From Parus major (taxonomy: Eukaryota; Chordata; Aves; Passeriformes; Paridae): DNA of 64,000 nt. How positions within the stretch are numbered: position 1 is the first letter of the stretch; each line of letters opens with the position of its first letter. The stretch lies in NCBI RefSeq assembly GCF_001522545.3, contig NC_031769.1:130895875-130959874 (forward strand), given 5' to 3'. Below are positions 35,431 to 46,650 of the stretch, piece by piece. The translations under genes were made by a program, and so were the position numbers. The notes beneath the pieces are model-generated. The model worked only from the letters and a program-made list of their open reading frames with translations, was not told the DNA's origin and did no database searches.

Positions 35431-38400
35431 CAACAATACCTAAAAAATACACATGTGATAACAGCAGCCACTATACTGAGCAGTGTTGCTATACTGAAGA
35501 ACAAAAAAATGCTAGCTATCATAATATGGCTAAGAAGCTATATACTTGTTTAATTAGAATAAGTGAAAATTAAAAGACTCCATTAAGGCAAAGAAAGGAA
35601 AAAATCCTATTTTTACAGTCAGAACATTGCTGTAATGATTCCATTAAAAAATGCTATTAAAATAAAAATCCCGTCACCGAAAATCATAGAACCTTTTCGT
35701 GTCCCATTGTGATAAAACTGTTAATGCTCCTTCAGGAGTTCATTATGAGTCACCAGGGAGGCTGTGAATTTACCAGCACACCAGCTTAAAGCCTGGAGAG
35801 CGAGGTTCTGGTCCCAGCTGAGGCTACTGCGGGAACCCAAATCATCTCTTCACATTTTCTTTTGCTCTAACCTTTTGAGAGCTGTGATCACTTTGTGCAA
35901 AGCTGGATAAACGGCCTTTGATTAGAGCACTCAAACACTATAAAAATATTTTTAAAAGTAAGAACTGTCACATTATTAAATACTTTGTGTCTTGACAAGC
36001 AAAAAGTAACTGTATGTTTTGTGCAAGTGATTTTATTAAAAACAAAGCACAAACAAGAACTGAATTCTAATTGCTTTGCTATGAAGTCCAACAACCTTAT
36101 TCTCATTCTGAATTAGTTTTAGCAACAGGGAAAGATCACTTAGCATGTCCAGTCTGTTACTTGCCAATACCTCCAATTCCAAGCCTTGAAGTATTCAACA
36201 AAAACTCTGACATCACAGTGTTACCTGCAAGTCACTTTTTCAAACTTGCTAAAAACTGCCTTTTAAATCCCAGACCTCCTCCTCACACTGCTCTGTCTTC
36301 CACTAAAAACATATCTTCAAAACCTTTCTCTCAGACACTGCATCTTTGATTTAGACAGGAATGGACTGAGGCATGGAATAAAAAATAGAAAGCAAGCACC
36401 ACGCCAGGAAAACAAGCAGCCAAATCACTTTCTCCAATGCACAGTGCAGGAAAAATAACTCAAAAGAAGCCCCAGCTTCTGAGGTGCACAGCTTATCCCA
36501 ATACTTTTTTCGCAAAGAAGAAAAAGGTTCTTTTTTCCATTTGCCTGCACCCCAGCCATGAAACTCCAGGAGCTTCCCTCAACGTACCCAATGTTTTAGT
36601 TCCCCTAGAAGAACTCACGAAGCAGCACTCTGAGTACCTCCTGCGTCACATTTTACCTAAGGCCCTATTATTTCAGGTAACAATTTTGCCAGATACAGAT
36701 TCTGCACCACAAGAGATAAAAACCAAAGTTCGGTCATTCCAGCAAAACAGCCTGTTAGTCCCCCTGTTAGCCTTCCTATGAGGAGCAGGGCACACCTTCT
36801 GCCTAGCCAATCTGCCCCACAATGCCAAGATGTTACGATCTCTATCATTTGAAGGTTTGCTTAAGTACTTTTAAATTACTGCTCTAAAGACAGATACATT
36901 TTGTCAAAGTCAGTGAATTGTGCATACAATAACTTTAAAAAATGGAAAATGAGAAAAGAAAAACTACTGTTAATAATATACTGTGTTCAAAGCCAAAGAA
37001 AAGACTTCCAACAACCTAAGAAAGATCTTTAAAGATCAGACAATAACTTATACTACAAAGTATTAAATGGATTAAAAGCCATAAATTCTCTTCAGAAAAA
37101 CATATCTTGATATTTACTAGTGAGAGAGAGGAAAAAATGCAGCTCTGATCACTTTCATGCTGGATAGAGAATAGTAAAAATTTAATACCACAAATGAAAG
37201 AATAAATACAGAGATACATTTAAGAAAATTAATTTTGCAAAATGAACAAGAAATTAAGACAATACCACCCTTACTGAAGGAAGTGACAGGCCCCAATGGC
37301 TTCAAACAACAACGGAGTACGGCCTATATTCAACTTTATTCCCATTGGCAAATATTTATTCTCCAGTTAAGTTTTCAGAAAAATGCTGTAGCACAAACAT
37401 TTGTTTATATTAAATCAATATCAGACTCCACACTGACACCTACACAGTGAAACCACAATTTTGAGTAGAATCCAGAGATCCCAGTCAAGATCCATCTCAC
37501 TGTATCAGAACTCCCTACACATAGAGACATCCATCCCAGAGGTGAAAAACATGAGAAGTTGAGGAAACATAACGGATAATAGAGAATTAAGCATAATGAA
37601 AGACAGTAAGCAATTTCTTAAAATGCTGTTTTATCACAGGTTTGGATTAAAGTAATCAACTACTACTTCTATAGCCCATAGAAAAAAAAAAAGACAAAAT
37701 TAGCATCCATCTTAACTAGAGATGATGGCAAACATGCTGCAAAAAGTAACACCAGCAAGACCTGAGTACAGAGCAGTTTCTTTCTGGGTTCTCTTCTAAT
37801 GAATAGGCAAACTACAACTGCATGGGAATAATCACCCTCAGCTATTAGAGATATTTTGAACTGATTCATTTGACAAACAAAAGACACACTCGAACGTGGA
37901 TTATTTTTTGTAATTTTTTTTTCTCCTGAAGACAAATTTTGTAAGATCACTGAAGTCTCCAGCAGCCTTGGTACCTTCATCTGCTGCATTACACTACTGC
38001 TGTAACAAATTAAAACTGGCAGACCCCATGACTGGTAAAAAAACAACGATAGCAAGAAATCCCAACACAGCTAATGTCCAAAATAGTATTAATCATGGAA
38101 ATGTTTTCAAAGGTTTTTTTCTGCACTGTTTAATAAAACACCATAATATAAAAACTAAATCAGAAAAATGAGACCAAAATATCTTCAGGCATCTTTTCTG
38201 GTAAAAGGCAGCAACCAGTTTAATGATGAAAAGCTGTCCAAAACAACATTACAGAAAATACACATTTCATCTCCACTGTGAATGTAAGCAATTTGAGAAA
38301 TCATCTCAACAGCAACTGGCTTGGGATTACAAAAACTAGCCAGTAAGACAAACCGTAAAATGTTACACTAAAAATCATTTTTAGAACTGCAACCAAATAA

Positions 38401-41400
38401 TCAAGTTGGGATGTTAAATATTCAACATAATAAAACGGATTGCTACTCTAAAACACATTGCACTTTCAAGTGCAGCAGCTAGCATTTGCTGAAAGACTTG
38501 GTGAAGCATATTTAGTATGAGAAATTCCCCTGACAAGTGCTGGGTGTAGCAGTGAGACTTGTGAGCAAACACAGCAAATTTAATGGTTACATCACTCCTC
38601 ACCTGGAAGCAAACTGGCAGTTTTATGTAAATGCAGAGGACCCATGCTCCCATCTTCAACCTTTCTATTCTATATAAACTTATCTTAAAACTTTCTATTC
38701 AGGTTTACAGTATGTTTCAGCTGTTTAGAATTGTCACACTTCATACCTTTTTATCCATGAGTTTGTGTTCTCTCTCATATAAAACAAAAAACTTACTTAA
38801 ATTGAAGCAAAATACTAATTTCCCTAGAGGGGAAGCATAAGAGAAAGGAAAGCAGTCTTGGTGAACTGAATTTTTTAAGCACAGAAGGACTTTTAGAAAT
38901 AGAGCCCAGAGTTTATTGTCAAAATAGCTCTAAGCTAGAAAGAGCAAATCAGATCTGAAGTTCAGATAATTATTCCTGTAATGCAGTAACTACTGCTGTG
39001 TCATCCTCACTTAAACTGTCAGGCTTAAAGTTTTGGACAAAATACATGTGCACACCGTGAAAATTAGATTTATGTATTTATTTCAACATCTTTTTTCTCC
39101 AAATTGCTCCTCTCCGTTTAAAATCCTCTAACTACTGCAACCAGGCCTTGTCTTCACACTTCCTCTGGGGCACATACAGATGCCAACTACTGCAGTCTCC
39201 TATGTGGAGGCATTTCTAAGAGCCAAATCCTTAGTGGACTTCAGTGAACTCAAGGTTCAAAAAAAGTGTCTGTACAACTGGAAAGCATATGTAATTTTTT
39301 TTGGTAAACATTTTTTTTCCTGCATAAATGGCTGTTGATGCAGAGAAAGACAAAACAACAGCTTTTACACTAAGCATCTTGCAATTTAACTGCAAATTAG
39401 ATTGCTGCTAGTGAAATCACTAAAATAAAATATCTTGAACCCCCTTCTCTTCATAAAAGTTTCAAATACCTAATACCACCTATTTAAGTCACAAAATATT
39501 AACTGTGCTGGAACTGTAAAAAGGCAGCTACAACACACTGCAGTTTGCCAAGCTTATGAACATCCTTAGTTCTTTTTCCTCGAGTGTCAAGTCATTTTTC
39601 AGGTAAATATAATTGTGTACTGAACAGTTATCTTACTTTAGATAGCTTAAGAAAGAAAGTGCACACCCTTCACATCTATTTTTTGATTGACTCACAAATT
39701 TGACAAACAACCTACATGGCAATCAGAGTATTTCATAAATACATACTATACCAAAAATTACCTCAAACGTGTGCTAACTTTTAAAAATATTTAGCACATA
39801 AATGTTGATGACTGATACCTTACTGCTCTTAGAATTTAAAATGTTGTTCTCTGACAGCTGTGACTTGCAGTGCCAACCTTAAAATACAGCTACTAATATC
39901 TTAGTCCATTAGTCTTACTTTATCATTGGTCCAACAAATATGCTCAAACCTTATAGATGATTTCTGAAGGAAAAAGGAAGCAACATTTGTGCCCCAATTA
40001 CTATTTTACTAAATTCCTTGTGACAGGTCACAACTACTCTCAGCCCAGATCACATTCACAGTACAGTTTCACATTACAGTAGCCAAAATAAACTTGCTGC
40101 TTTCAAAATGGAAGGAACTCAACCCTGCTTCCTCTTACCCGTTCTTCACTACCAACTCTCCCTCCTGCAGCACTTTTCAAAATATTCTGATGCGCACCCA
40201 AGAAGGAGATAAACCAGTTCAACTTCCTAATGCACTAAATTATATTTACTTCACTTTACCAGGGCTATCTTTATATCATTTTAGCAAGTTAGTTTCTTAT
40301 GGGATCAGAAACTTTCAGTTAGTGCAACGTAAGAGGTGGGGAAAACAAACCTCCACCTTCAGAAGAGACCAATTACTTTGACTTACAACATCTCAGGAAA
40401 GTTTCAGCAAGAACATTCACAGACAATTACATATGTCCTCTCTAAAAAGAAATTCTGGGGTGTAGCAAGCAATCGTAATCAGAAGAGGACCCTGGCACAA
40501 CAAAGTCCAAAAAGGCCTAGAATAACAGCCTATGTAAAAGTAATCTTCTACATTCAACTAGACATGAAATAACACTGAAAATTCTGATGCTTAACTTCCA
40601 AAATTATTGTTCTTAAGTAATAATACTAAGCAAGATCATATCTTAATGCACTGAGGCATGTATGAATCCTGTAACAGTCTATATTACCTTAGTGGTGTTG
40701 CAAATCTTTTGAGGCAGCCAAATAATTTTATCTTTTAAAAAATTGTTTCCAACTAAGACTGATGATAATAATAATAATGTCATGACAGTCATACCATCCC
40801 CTCCTTCTCTTCTGAAATCTAAATTTAGCTATGCTTTCAAGAAATTAATCCTAAAACCAAGTTCAATATTTCACCTGTTACTAAAGTTTAAAGTTACTAA
40901 AGCAGCTGTAACTCAGGGAATTCAAATACTACATCAGTTATGGCTTCCCAGTAATTAAATCACCTATTACTGTTTGAGGCAGGCTACCTACATTTTTACT
41001 AAATCAGATTAGGAAGAGTTTAAAGCACACCAAAACAAATCATTTAAGCTAAAAGAAGTACTGTATTATCTGCACAAAACTTGAAGATTCTCTGTTTAAG
41101 AACACAAAAGTACATCCCTTCCTTTCCCCAACTTGGGGCAGCAATGCAGAACACACCTAAGTAAGAAACGAGAAGTTCGAGCTTGGGCTGCCTTTCTCTA
41201 CACAAGAGGTCAGGTACTCTCCCAGCACGCCCGTGGAAGTAGCAGAGGGGGTTCAGGTCGTGCATTATCACTTTAACATTAACACCTGCATTATCAGGAG
41301 CTCTCTCTCCCTCCCTGTGCACGGCTGCTGCGGATGTGTGGGGCCAAGACGCCAACTCCACATCCCTGCTGGCTCCCTGCACAGCCATACCACACCCTAA

Positions 41401-44400
41401 GCCAGCTCCTTCCAGCAACATCTGCTTGAGATTTTTAACAGATTTGCTCATCAGTAAATGCACGGGGGGGTGGCGTTTGCCAGAGTAGCAGCCACATATC
41501 CACTGATCACTTGCACAGTACTTTAAATTGATGTGCAGATTAAAAAGGTATGTTCTTGCTAGGTATTTTTTTTTCCACATAAATTGATAATCAGAGAGTG
41601 CAAACAATGCAGGCATTGCAAAGTACACAACTTAAATTTTCAGTTCAGGCACGGCCTAAAGTAAGTAACATTCAAATAACAGAGACAGGCACTGAATGTA
41701 TTATTAAGGGAAAACAAAATCATGTTAAAGAACAAGATCATCATTTCTTTCCCCAAAGCTGACCCTAGATACAGACTCACTGAAGCTTCAAATCAACTTT
41801 TCTCAGGTTTCAAAGATGTTACTGCCAGAAAATTTACCACATGACAATCCTAAACACTCATATTCAGAATACCCTCTATTTAATCAAATTCATTACATCT
41901 CATCTTCAGGAGGAGAGAAAAGACCACATTAACATTGTGTCAATGACCACTTGAAATATTACATCTTACTCTAGGATATAAACCGTTTAGCTGACAGGAA
42001 TTTTCTTAGTACAAGGTAAAAACAAAGTCAAAACTTTGAGATGAATTCTGTCCCTGAAGATTAGCTCATGTACGAAAAGCCATTTATGTAAGGTGAAAGA
42101 CTCCCCTTCTCCTTCCACAGAGCAGCAAGTTAAACTGCTCCTGTGAGGTTTCATAACAGCCAAGAAAAGGCTATTTGTCATGGTTACACCCACTTCCTAA
42201 CCCAATATAAAATTAAGAAATATACCAAGAATTTACTAGGATTAACTTATCTATGAATCTGTGTAAACCTTCCTTCACAAAGCACAAAGTCTCCAACCCG
42301 AAAGAGGTGGATAATCGACAAAATATACCTGATACCCATTGTAACAGAAGCTGGACACCTCTTTTTCAAATATTAAAGCCATTAATTATTTACATTCCAA
42401 ATACTCTATGGAGTTATTTCTCAAAGTGCAAGCTATACTGAATTTTTCTCCCATTAAACTCCTTGTATTCAGTTTGCAGACAACAAATTGCTTGGGGTAA
42501 AAATTCCCAAGTTACCTATCTCCCTTAATAAACTTACCAGAAATAAACTTTAATTACCTCTGTTCATCCTAAACAAAAGCTTAGCCTAGTATCCATTTCA
42601 AAAGATGAATCCTAATACAACTACAAAATTAAGTATGACCTTGTCCTCTGTGAACTCTCTTCAGTGTCACCAGCTCTCAGACATCTGAGTGAAGAACTCA
42701 ACACTGCTTCAGCTTATTTGAGAGAGGACTAATAATCACCATCAACATACAATACTAACCTACATTTTCAAAAACACTAGCTGTGAACTATATTCAGATG
42801 ATGAGCAGATGATCCTCTGATTATTCCCCATTATTCTGTGATTATTTGTGGTTGTACAGTTACTTTCTCCTCTTTTCTTTGAAGAGTTTTATCATTCTCA
42901 CAGTTCCTGCATGAATAAGTGTGGTAACAAATTACACAGAAAACCTAGTAAGAACTGTAGAACAGAATGACAGAAAATGCACCAAACCAAGCTGGAAAAA
43001 ACTACTTCCTCACATTTTGCAGAGTACTTAAGAGCAGAGCAATACTTCAGAAGGATGGTTTCCAAAAACACTTCACTGCCTTCACACATCTACACTGATT
43101 ATTAAGCATAATGTATCAAATATTTGATTATAAAAATTCAAGTGTCCTGTATCCTAAACACACAGGGGTCGCGCTGATAAATGCCTTGTGTTTTAAGTGA
43201 TTCCTCCTTAGATTCACAAACCCATTACTGAAAGCATACAATGCAGAATTATGATCCCAAAATCTGATTTTGAGAAATAACTATCATTAAGAATACAGAC
43301 AGAAAAGAACCCTGACTGACCACTGTCTGCAGCACAGACTCAAAAAAGCCTATAAAGTGAGAGAGAAAAGAAACATCACAGAGACACGAGACTTTCAAAG
43401 ATCCTAACTTCTATGAGTACGTGTATGGGAATTTATTAAGCTATCAAGATCTTGATCTACATTGACAGAATAGTAATAAGCAGCAATGCTACTGATAAAA
43501 TTGAACTGACATTTCCAGCACGTATGTGTGTGCCTCAACCCTATTTATGAATCATTCTGATTTCACTGCATTACATGTTCTGATGTACACAGCTACTGCA
43601 CTTTCAGTAAAATTACATTTTATGAAGCCAAAATTTCTGACTTTCAGCTCAGATCAAGGAATCACTTGATTTTTCAGAATAGTCACTGCTTAACAGGACT
43701 TCTACAGCTTTCTCCATATATTAATTACCACACATTTTGAAGCTTCCTGTATCAAATAGTAGTTGTAAGAGCTGCTGCTGTGGTAAGAAGAAAAAAAAAT
43801 AAAAACGAGAAGGCATTATGAAGACTGAAAGGGACTCATATTTTATATCAATATGTCAACAGAAGAGGTAACATTAAAGAAAAAATAGATGAGCTCTCTC
43901 ACTTGGAGCAAAGTGTGATAATTACATGCTAAATGTTTTCTAAGGGCCTATCAACATAAAAAGAAAAAAAAGAAAACCCACTGGGGTCCTTTCAAGTTCA
44001 AAGCCCTAGATCTTACTCCAAACCAAAACAGTGCAAGCAGTAAGTGAAAGAACTCTTGGTACAGCATCATCTCTCTGTCACTCTAAAGGAAGACGATCTA
44101 TGCCAAATTTGAATGTAGTACTTATGGAGAAAGAAAATCAATCCCATAGGAATGGCTAGGCCTCCTAGGAAGCAGGATTCTATAAAACGTATTATCAGGC
44201 TAAGGGAAAAAATACACTCCACACTAGTGTATCAGTCAGGTTCCAGATCTGTTTTATCTTTTCCCCGTGTAAGCATACAGATTATGTAGTTAGGCAGAAA
44301 TTCTGTCTTCAAAATTACCCATTTTCCTCATGGTACACTCTCAAAGTTCACCTGTTTTAAGAGGCATCTCAGCAAAGACTGGTCTAGGAAAAGTGACCGA

Positions 44401-45111
44401 ACTACAAACAACTTTGAAGTGAGTTGGACCCTGACCTACTGCTCGTATAAAAGCCAGGAGTGTATAACCAAAAGCTTATGCCTTTTAAGACTTAAAAATA
44501 TTTAAATATTGTTTAGACTCATTAAATAACATTCATCTTTAGTGTAAGAACACACAAGGATTCTATCCAGTGATGATTAAAGATCACGATTTATTCACAC
44601 ATAATTTTTTGCAAAATTAAAGATGAAATTACTGGTTTTTAAGAATTCCTATATAAAAGAGCAGAAGTAAAATCTGCAAGCTATTACACACACCATTAGC
44701 AATTGTTACAGAAGAAATATCTGAAAGCCACACAGAGCTGTCAAATACACGTCAAGCAGTGAAGAAAATTTGGTTCACGGATTCATTTTCTCTCCAAGCA
44801 CTCCAGCTTCTCCCCAGCCTGCAATTTCTCTCCCCCAATCCTACATAAAGTTAGCTGCGTGGTTTCCAGGCTGGCAGCTGTCATCCCCATCTCAGCCAAG
44901 CCGCACACCATCAGTGATTTGGAGATCGGGCCTCCTTTTGTATCTAACACCCGGTGCGTGAGCAGGGGAAAGCAGCGCACACCGGCGCTGCGTGTGACAA
45001 CGCTGCCGCCTTTATCCCCGCTCCCGTCATTCTCTCACACACCGCGATCCCCCACCCGCATTGTCTGCCTCGCTCCATCCCTGATTAATACGGACACGTT
45101 CTCGCTCTTCC

Positions 45112-45171
45112 GCCAGGGATCCCCGGGAACCCACTTCCTCGGCCAGGGATCCCCGGGAACCCCCTTCCTCG
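45112..45171. repeat. Two tandem copies of a 30-bp GC-rich unit
   Basis: The unit starting CCAGGGATCCCCGGGAAC occurs at 45113 and again at 45143, with one mismatch (CCACTT versus CCCCTT) and both ending TTCCTCGG. It lies in the first 300 bp of intron 1, inside the CpG island. Confidence 0.9.
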
Positions 45172-45412
45172 GCCGGACGCCGGGATTTCCCGGGCCGGCC
45201 GGAGCCCCCGCCGGGCCCGCGGCGAAGGTCGCGGCCCCCCAGCCCCGCGCGGGGCGAAGTTGGCGGCGGCGGCCGCCGGGAGAGGCCGCTCGGAGCGGGA
45301 CGCCCCGAGACCCGGCGGAACCGCGGCCCGGCGGGGGGGTTCGGGCCGGCCCCGCTGCCCCGGGGCCCCTCCCCTCGCCCCCGGGGGGCCCCTCCCCTCC
45401 GCCCCCCCTCAC

Positions 45413-45474
45413 CGGTCGTTGAGCTGGTCCTCGGTGCCCGGCAGCGGGTGCACCACGAAGTGGATCGAGGTCAT
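45413..45474 (-). CDS. UBR5: UBR5 coding exon 1 (residues 1-20, R21 split)
   Basis: The exon holds the initiator ATG (first base 45474) and encodes the invariant UBR5 N-terminus MTSIHFVVHPLPGTEDQLND. It ends within codon 21 (CG|) at the donor CG|GTGAGG. The ATG has A at -3, an adequate Kozak context. The reading frame stays open upstream through the GC-rich leader, but there is no in-frame ATG between the likely start site (about 45,730) and this one, and the protein beginning here matches the family start. The exon lies inside the CpG island. Confidence 0.97.
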
Positions 45475-45642
45475 GTTCCGCGCCGGTGTCCCCCCGGCGG
45501 CGGCGGGAGACGGGCGGGCGGGGGCCGGGCACACAATGGGGACGGAGGGGGAGGGGGCTCTCGGCCTCCGTCCCTCCCCCGGGGTGGTTCGGGGCCGCCC
45601 GGCGGAGTCTCGGGCTCTCGGCGGCCGCGGCGCTGCGGGCGC

Positions 45643-45652
45643 GGGGCGGGGC
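45643..45652. promoter_or_regulatory. GC box (GGGGCGGGGC), in the leader
   Basis: A second perfect GC box, located in the transcribed leader about 70-80 bp downstream of the inferred start site. Confidence 0.5.
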
Positions 45653-45697
45653 GGAACGGCCGCAACGGCGCCGCTCGGAGCTGGGCCCGGGCCGCGC

Positions 45698-45715
45698 TCA
45701 CGCACGCGCCGCCAT
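45698..45715 (-). CDS. Five-codon upstream ORF (MAARA) in the UBR5 leader
   Basis: Reading the minus strand, ATG at 45715-45713 is followed by GCG GCG CGT GCG and TGA ending at 45698. The ATG lies inside a perfect TISU/YY1 consensus (CAAGATGGCGGC), a context known to support efficient initiation close to the cap. It ends 223 nt before the UBR5 ATG. Whether it is in the mature leader depends on the exact start site, which the sequence cannot show. Confidence 0.45.
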   Translation of the reverse strand: MAARA

Positions 45716-45720
45716 CTTGG
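45710..45720 (-). promoter_or_regulatory. YY1 / TISU element
   Basis: On the transcript strand the sequence reads CCAAGATGGCGGC (45720 down to 45708 or so), the classic YY1 site. It also matches the SAASATGGCGGC translation-initiator-of-short-5'UTR consensus. In TATA-less CpG promoters this element sits within about 30 nt downstream of the start site, so it is my main reason for placing transcription initiation near 45,720-45,745. Confidence 0.75.
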
Positions 45721-45779
45721 CTTCCAGCGGGCCCTTCTCCCTCCCCCCTCCCCCGCCCTCCGTGCGCCGCGACAGGGAA

Positions 45780-45789
45780 GGGGCGGGGC
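45780..45789. promoter_or_regulatory. GC box (GGGGCGGGGC), upstream
   Basis: A perfect Sp/KLF-type GC box about 55 bp upstream of the inferred start site. Confidence 0.6.
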
Positions 45790-45875
45790 TTGACCGGCGC
45801 GCGCGGCGGCGCGCGTGCAAGCCTCGTGCTGACTGGCGCGCGCGGCTCCCTCCCCTGCCACTAAGCGTGCCACCG

Positions 45876-45880
45876 ATTGG
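45876..45880 (-). promoter_or_regulatory. CCAAT box (CCAAT on the UBR5 strand)
   Basis: ATTGG on the plus strand within CACCGATTGGCTCG gives CCAAT in the direction of UBR5 transcription, about 150 bp upstream of the inferred start site. The flanks fit the NF-Y consensus reasonably well. Confidence 0.55.
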
Positions 45881-45911
45881 CTCGCTGTGCCGCCCTCGCG
45901 GCGGGGCGCGA

Positions 45912-45919
45912 TGACGTCA
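45912..45919. promoter_or_regulatory. Palindromic cAMP-response element (CRE)
   Basis: A perfect TGACGTCA (within ATGACGTCAT) lies about 190 bp upstream of the inferred start site, a favoured distance for functional CREs in CpG promoters. CREB/ATF-family binding is established for this sequence; use here is inferred. Confidence 0.7.
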
Positions 45920-45943
45920 TTGCGCGAGAGGGACGTAAAGCAC

Positions 45944-45949
45944 CACGTG
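45944..45949. promoter_or_regulatory. E-box CACGTG
   Basis: A perfect palindromic CACGTG 25 bp beyond the CRE, the core bound by USF, MYC/MAX or CLOCK-type bHLH factors. Flanks read CACCACGTGCC. Confidence 0.55.
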
Positions 45950-46075
45950 CCTGCCCCCGGCTCTCTCTTCCCCCCCCCGCCCCAGAGCGGCTCCCCCTGA
46001 GGCGTAGGGCGGGAGGGAGGCGGGAGCGGAGTCGTTTCCTCTTGTCCGGAGCGGCTCCAGAGAGGAAGCGAGAGT

Positions 46076-46089
46076 GGGGGGGGGGGGGG
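46076..46089. repeat. 14-base G run
   Basis: A homopolymer of 14 G at the outer edge of the CpG island, about 350 bp upstream of the inferred start site. Confidence 0.9.
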
Positions 46090-46304
46090 TGGTGAGGCTT
46101 CAGTGTGCTGGTCCCCAGGGGTACCCTGTGGGGGGGAACAGGGATTTCTCCCGATGCCCACAGGTGCTTTAAGCCCAGCGCCCGTCGGAACCATCTCCCC
46201 GTGGCCGGTGCTGGCTCTGTCCTTTCCAGTTGAGCTTGTTGTTGCATTTCTAGTGGGTCCTCCCTGCATCAGCCGGGATTTTTCGCCATTTTTCAGGCAG
46301 GTTC

Positions 46305-46650
46305 CCAGAATCATTAGGGTTAGAAGGGACCTCGAGATCATGTAGTCCAACCTCTCTGCCAAGGCAGGATCACCTGGAGCAGGTGACACAGGAACGTGTC
46401 CAGGTGCGTTTGGAATGTGTCCAGAGAGGGAGCGACATCCCCTGGCAGCCTGTTCAGTGCTCTGCCACTCTGCGTAAAGTAGCTCTACCTTACGTTGAGG
46501 TGGAACTTGTATTTAAGCTTATGGCCTTTACTTGTCGTCCTATCGCTGGGCACAAGCAAAAGGAGTCTGGCACCATCCTCTTAACACATTCCTTTAAGAT
46601 ATTTATATCGCTTCATGCGGTGCCTTTTCAGTCTTCTCTAGACTAACCAC
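46305..46650 (-). mobile_element. CR1 LINE 3'-end fragment
   Basis: The left end has the reverse complement of the CR1 3' terminus (AGAATCATTAGGGTTAGAAGGGACCTCGAGATCAT), followed by the family's diagnostic blocks: GTCCAACCTCTCTGCC, CAGGATCACCTGGAGCAGG, and CCCTGGCAGCCTGTTCAGTGCTCTGCCACTCT. It lies about 570 bp upstream of the inferred UBR5 start site, in the same orientation as UBR5. No coding capacity remains. Confidence 0.92.

Larger units (their letters stand above)
28144..45412 (-). other. UBR5 intron 1 (17.3 kb)
   Basis: The intron runs from the donor GTGAGG to the acceptor TTTCAG. The first 470 bp are CpG island. The rest is AT-rich and noncoding, apart from an antisense CR1 fragment (33350-34424), a 24-G run (35164), a small perfect hairpin (35405-35430) and A/C-rich low-complexity tracts. 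Somewhat GC-richer intervals that I cannot classify lie at about 30470-30630, 31940-32370 and 41170-41500. No UBR5 coding sequence was found in it. Confidence 0.9.
1..45730 (-). other. UBR5: UBR5 gene, 5' part (exons 1-16 of a longer gene)
   Basis: This is the transcription unit of the E3 ubiquitin-protein ligase UBR5 (EDD1), running right to left and cut by the left window edge. The assignment rests on sixteen collinear exons that translate to a continuous 669-residue N-terminal segment matching the known UBR5 protein, beginning MTSIHFVVHPLPG and ending at [11 protein letters not shown]. Known family biology: UBR5 is a largely nuclear HECT-family ligase that builds K48-linked and branched ubiquitin chains and recognises N-degrons and orphaned subunits. 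All introns have AG acceptors. All donors are GT except intron 13, which is GC. The right end is an inferred start site near the YY1/TISU motif, so it is uncertain by tens of bases. The UBR box, MLLE and HECT domains are encoded outside the window. Confidence 0.97.
45475..45730 (-). other. UBR5: UBR5 5' leader (inferred extent)
   Basis: GC-rich sequence between the YY1/TISU element and the UBR5 start codon, about 255 nt. The only ATG on the transcript strand between 45,720 and the main start is the one at 45715. The extent is inferred from the usual position of YY1 elements just downstream of start sites. No TATA box is visible. Confidence 0.6.
44940..46100. promoter_or_regulatory. CpG-island promoter of UBR5
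   Basis: A dense CpG- and GC-rich block stands out sharply from the AT-rich surroundings and spans the leader, exon 1, the first part of intron 1 and about 370 bp of 5' flank. No TATA box is evident. It holds GC boxes, CRE, E-box, inverted CCAAT and YY1 motifs, typical of a constitutive housekeeping promoter. Such islands are often bidirectional, so a divergent plus-strand noncoding transcript is possible but not shown. Confidence 0.9.

Noticed and set aside
45035..45914. Several long overlapping Pro/Arg/Gly/Ala-rich frames on both strands
   Set aside because: All lie in the CpG island where stop codons are rare. Their composition simply mirrors GC content; the only supported coding piece is exon 1.
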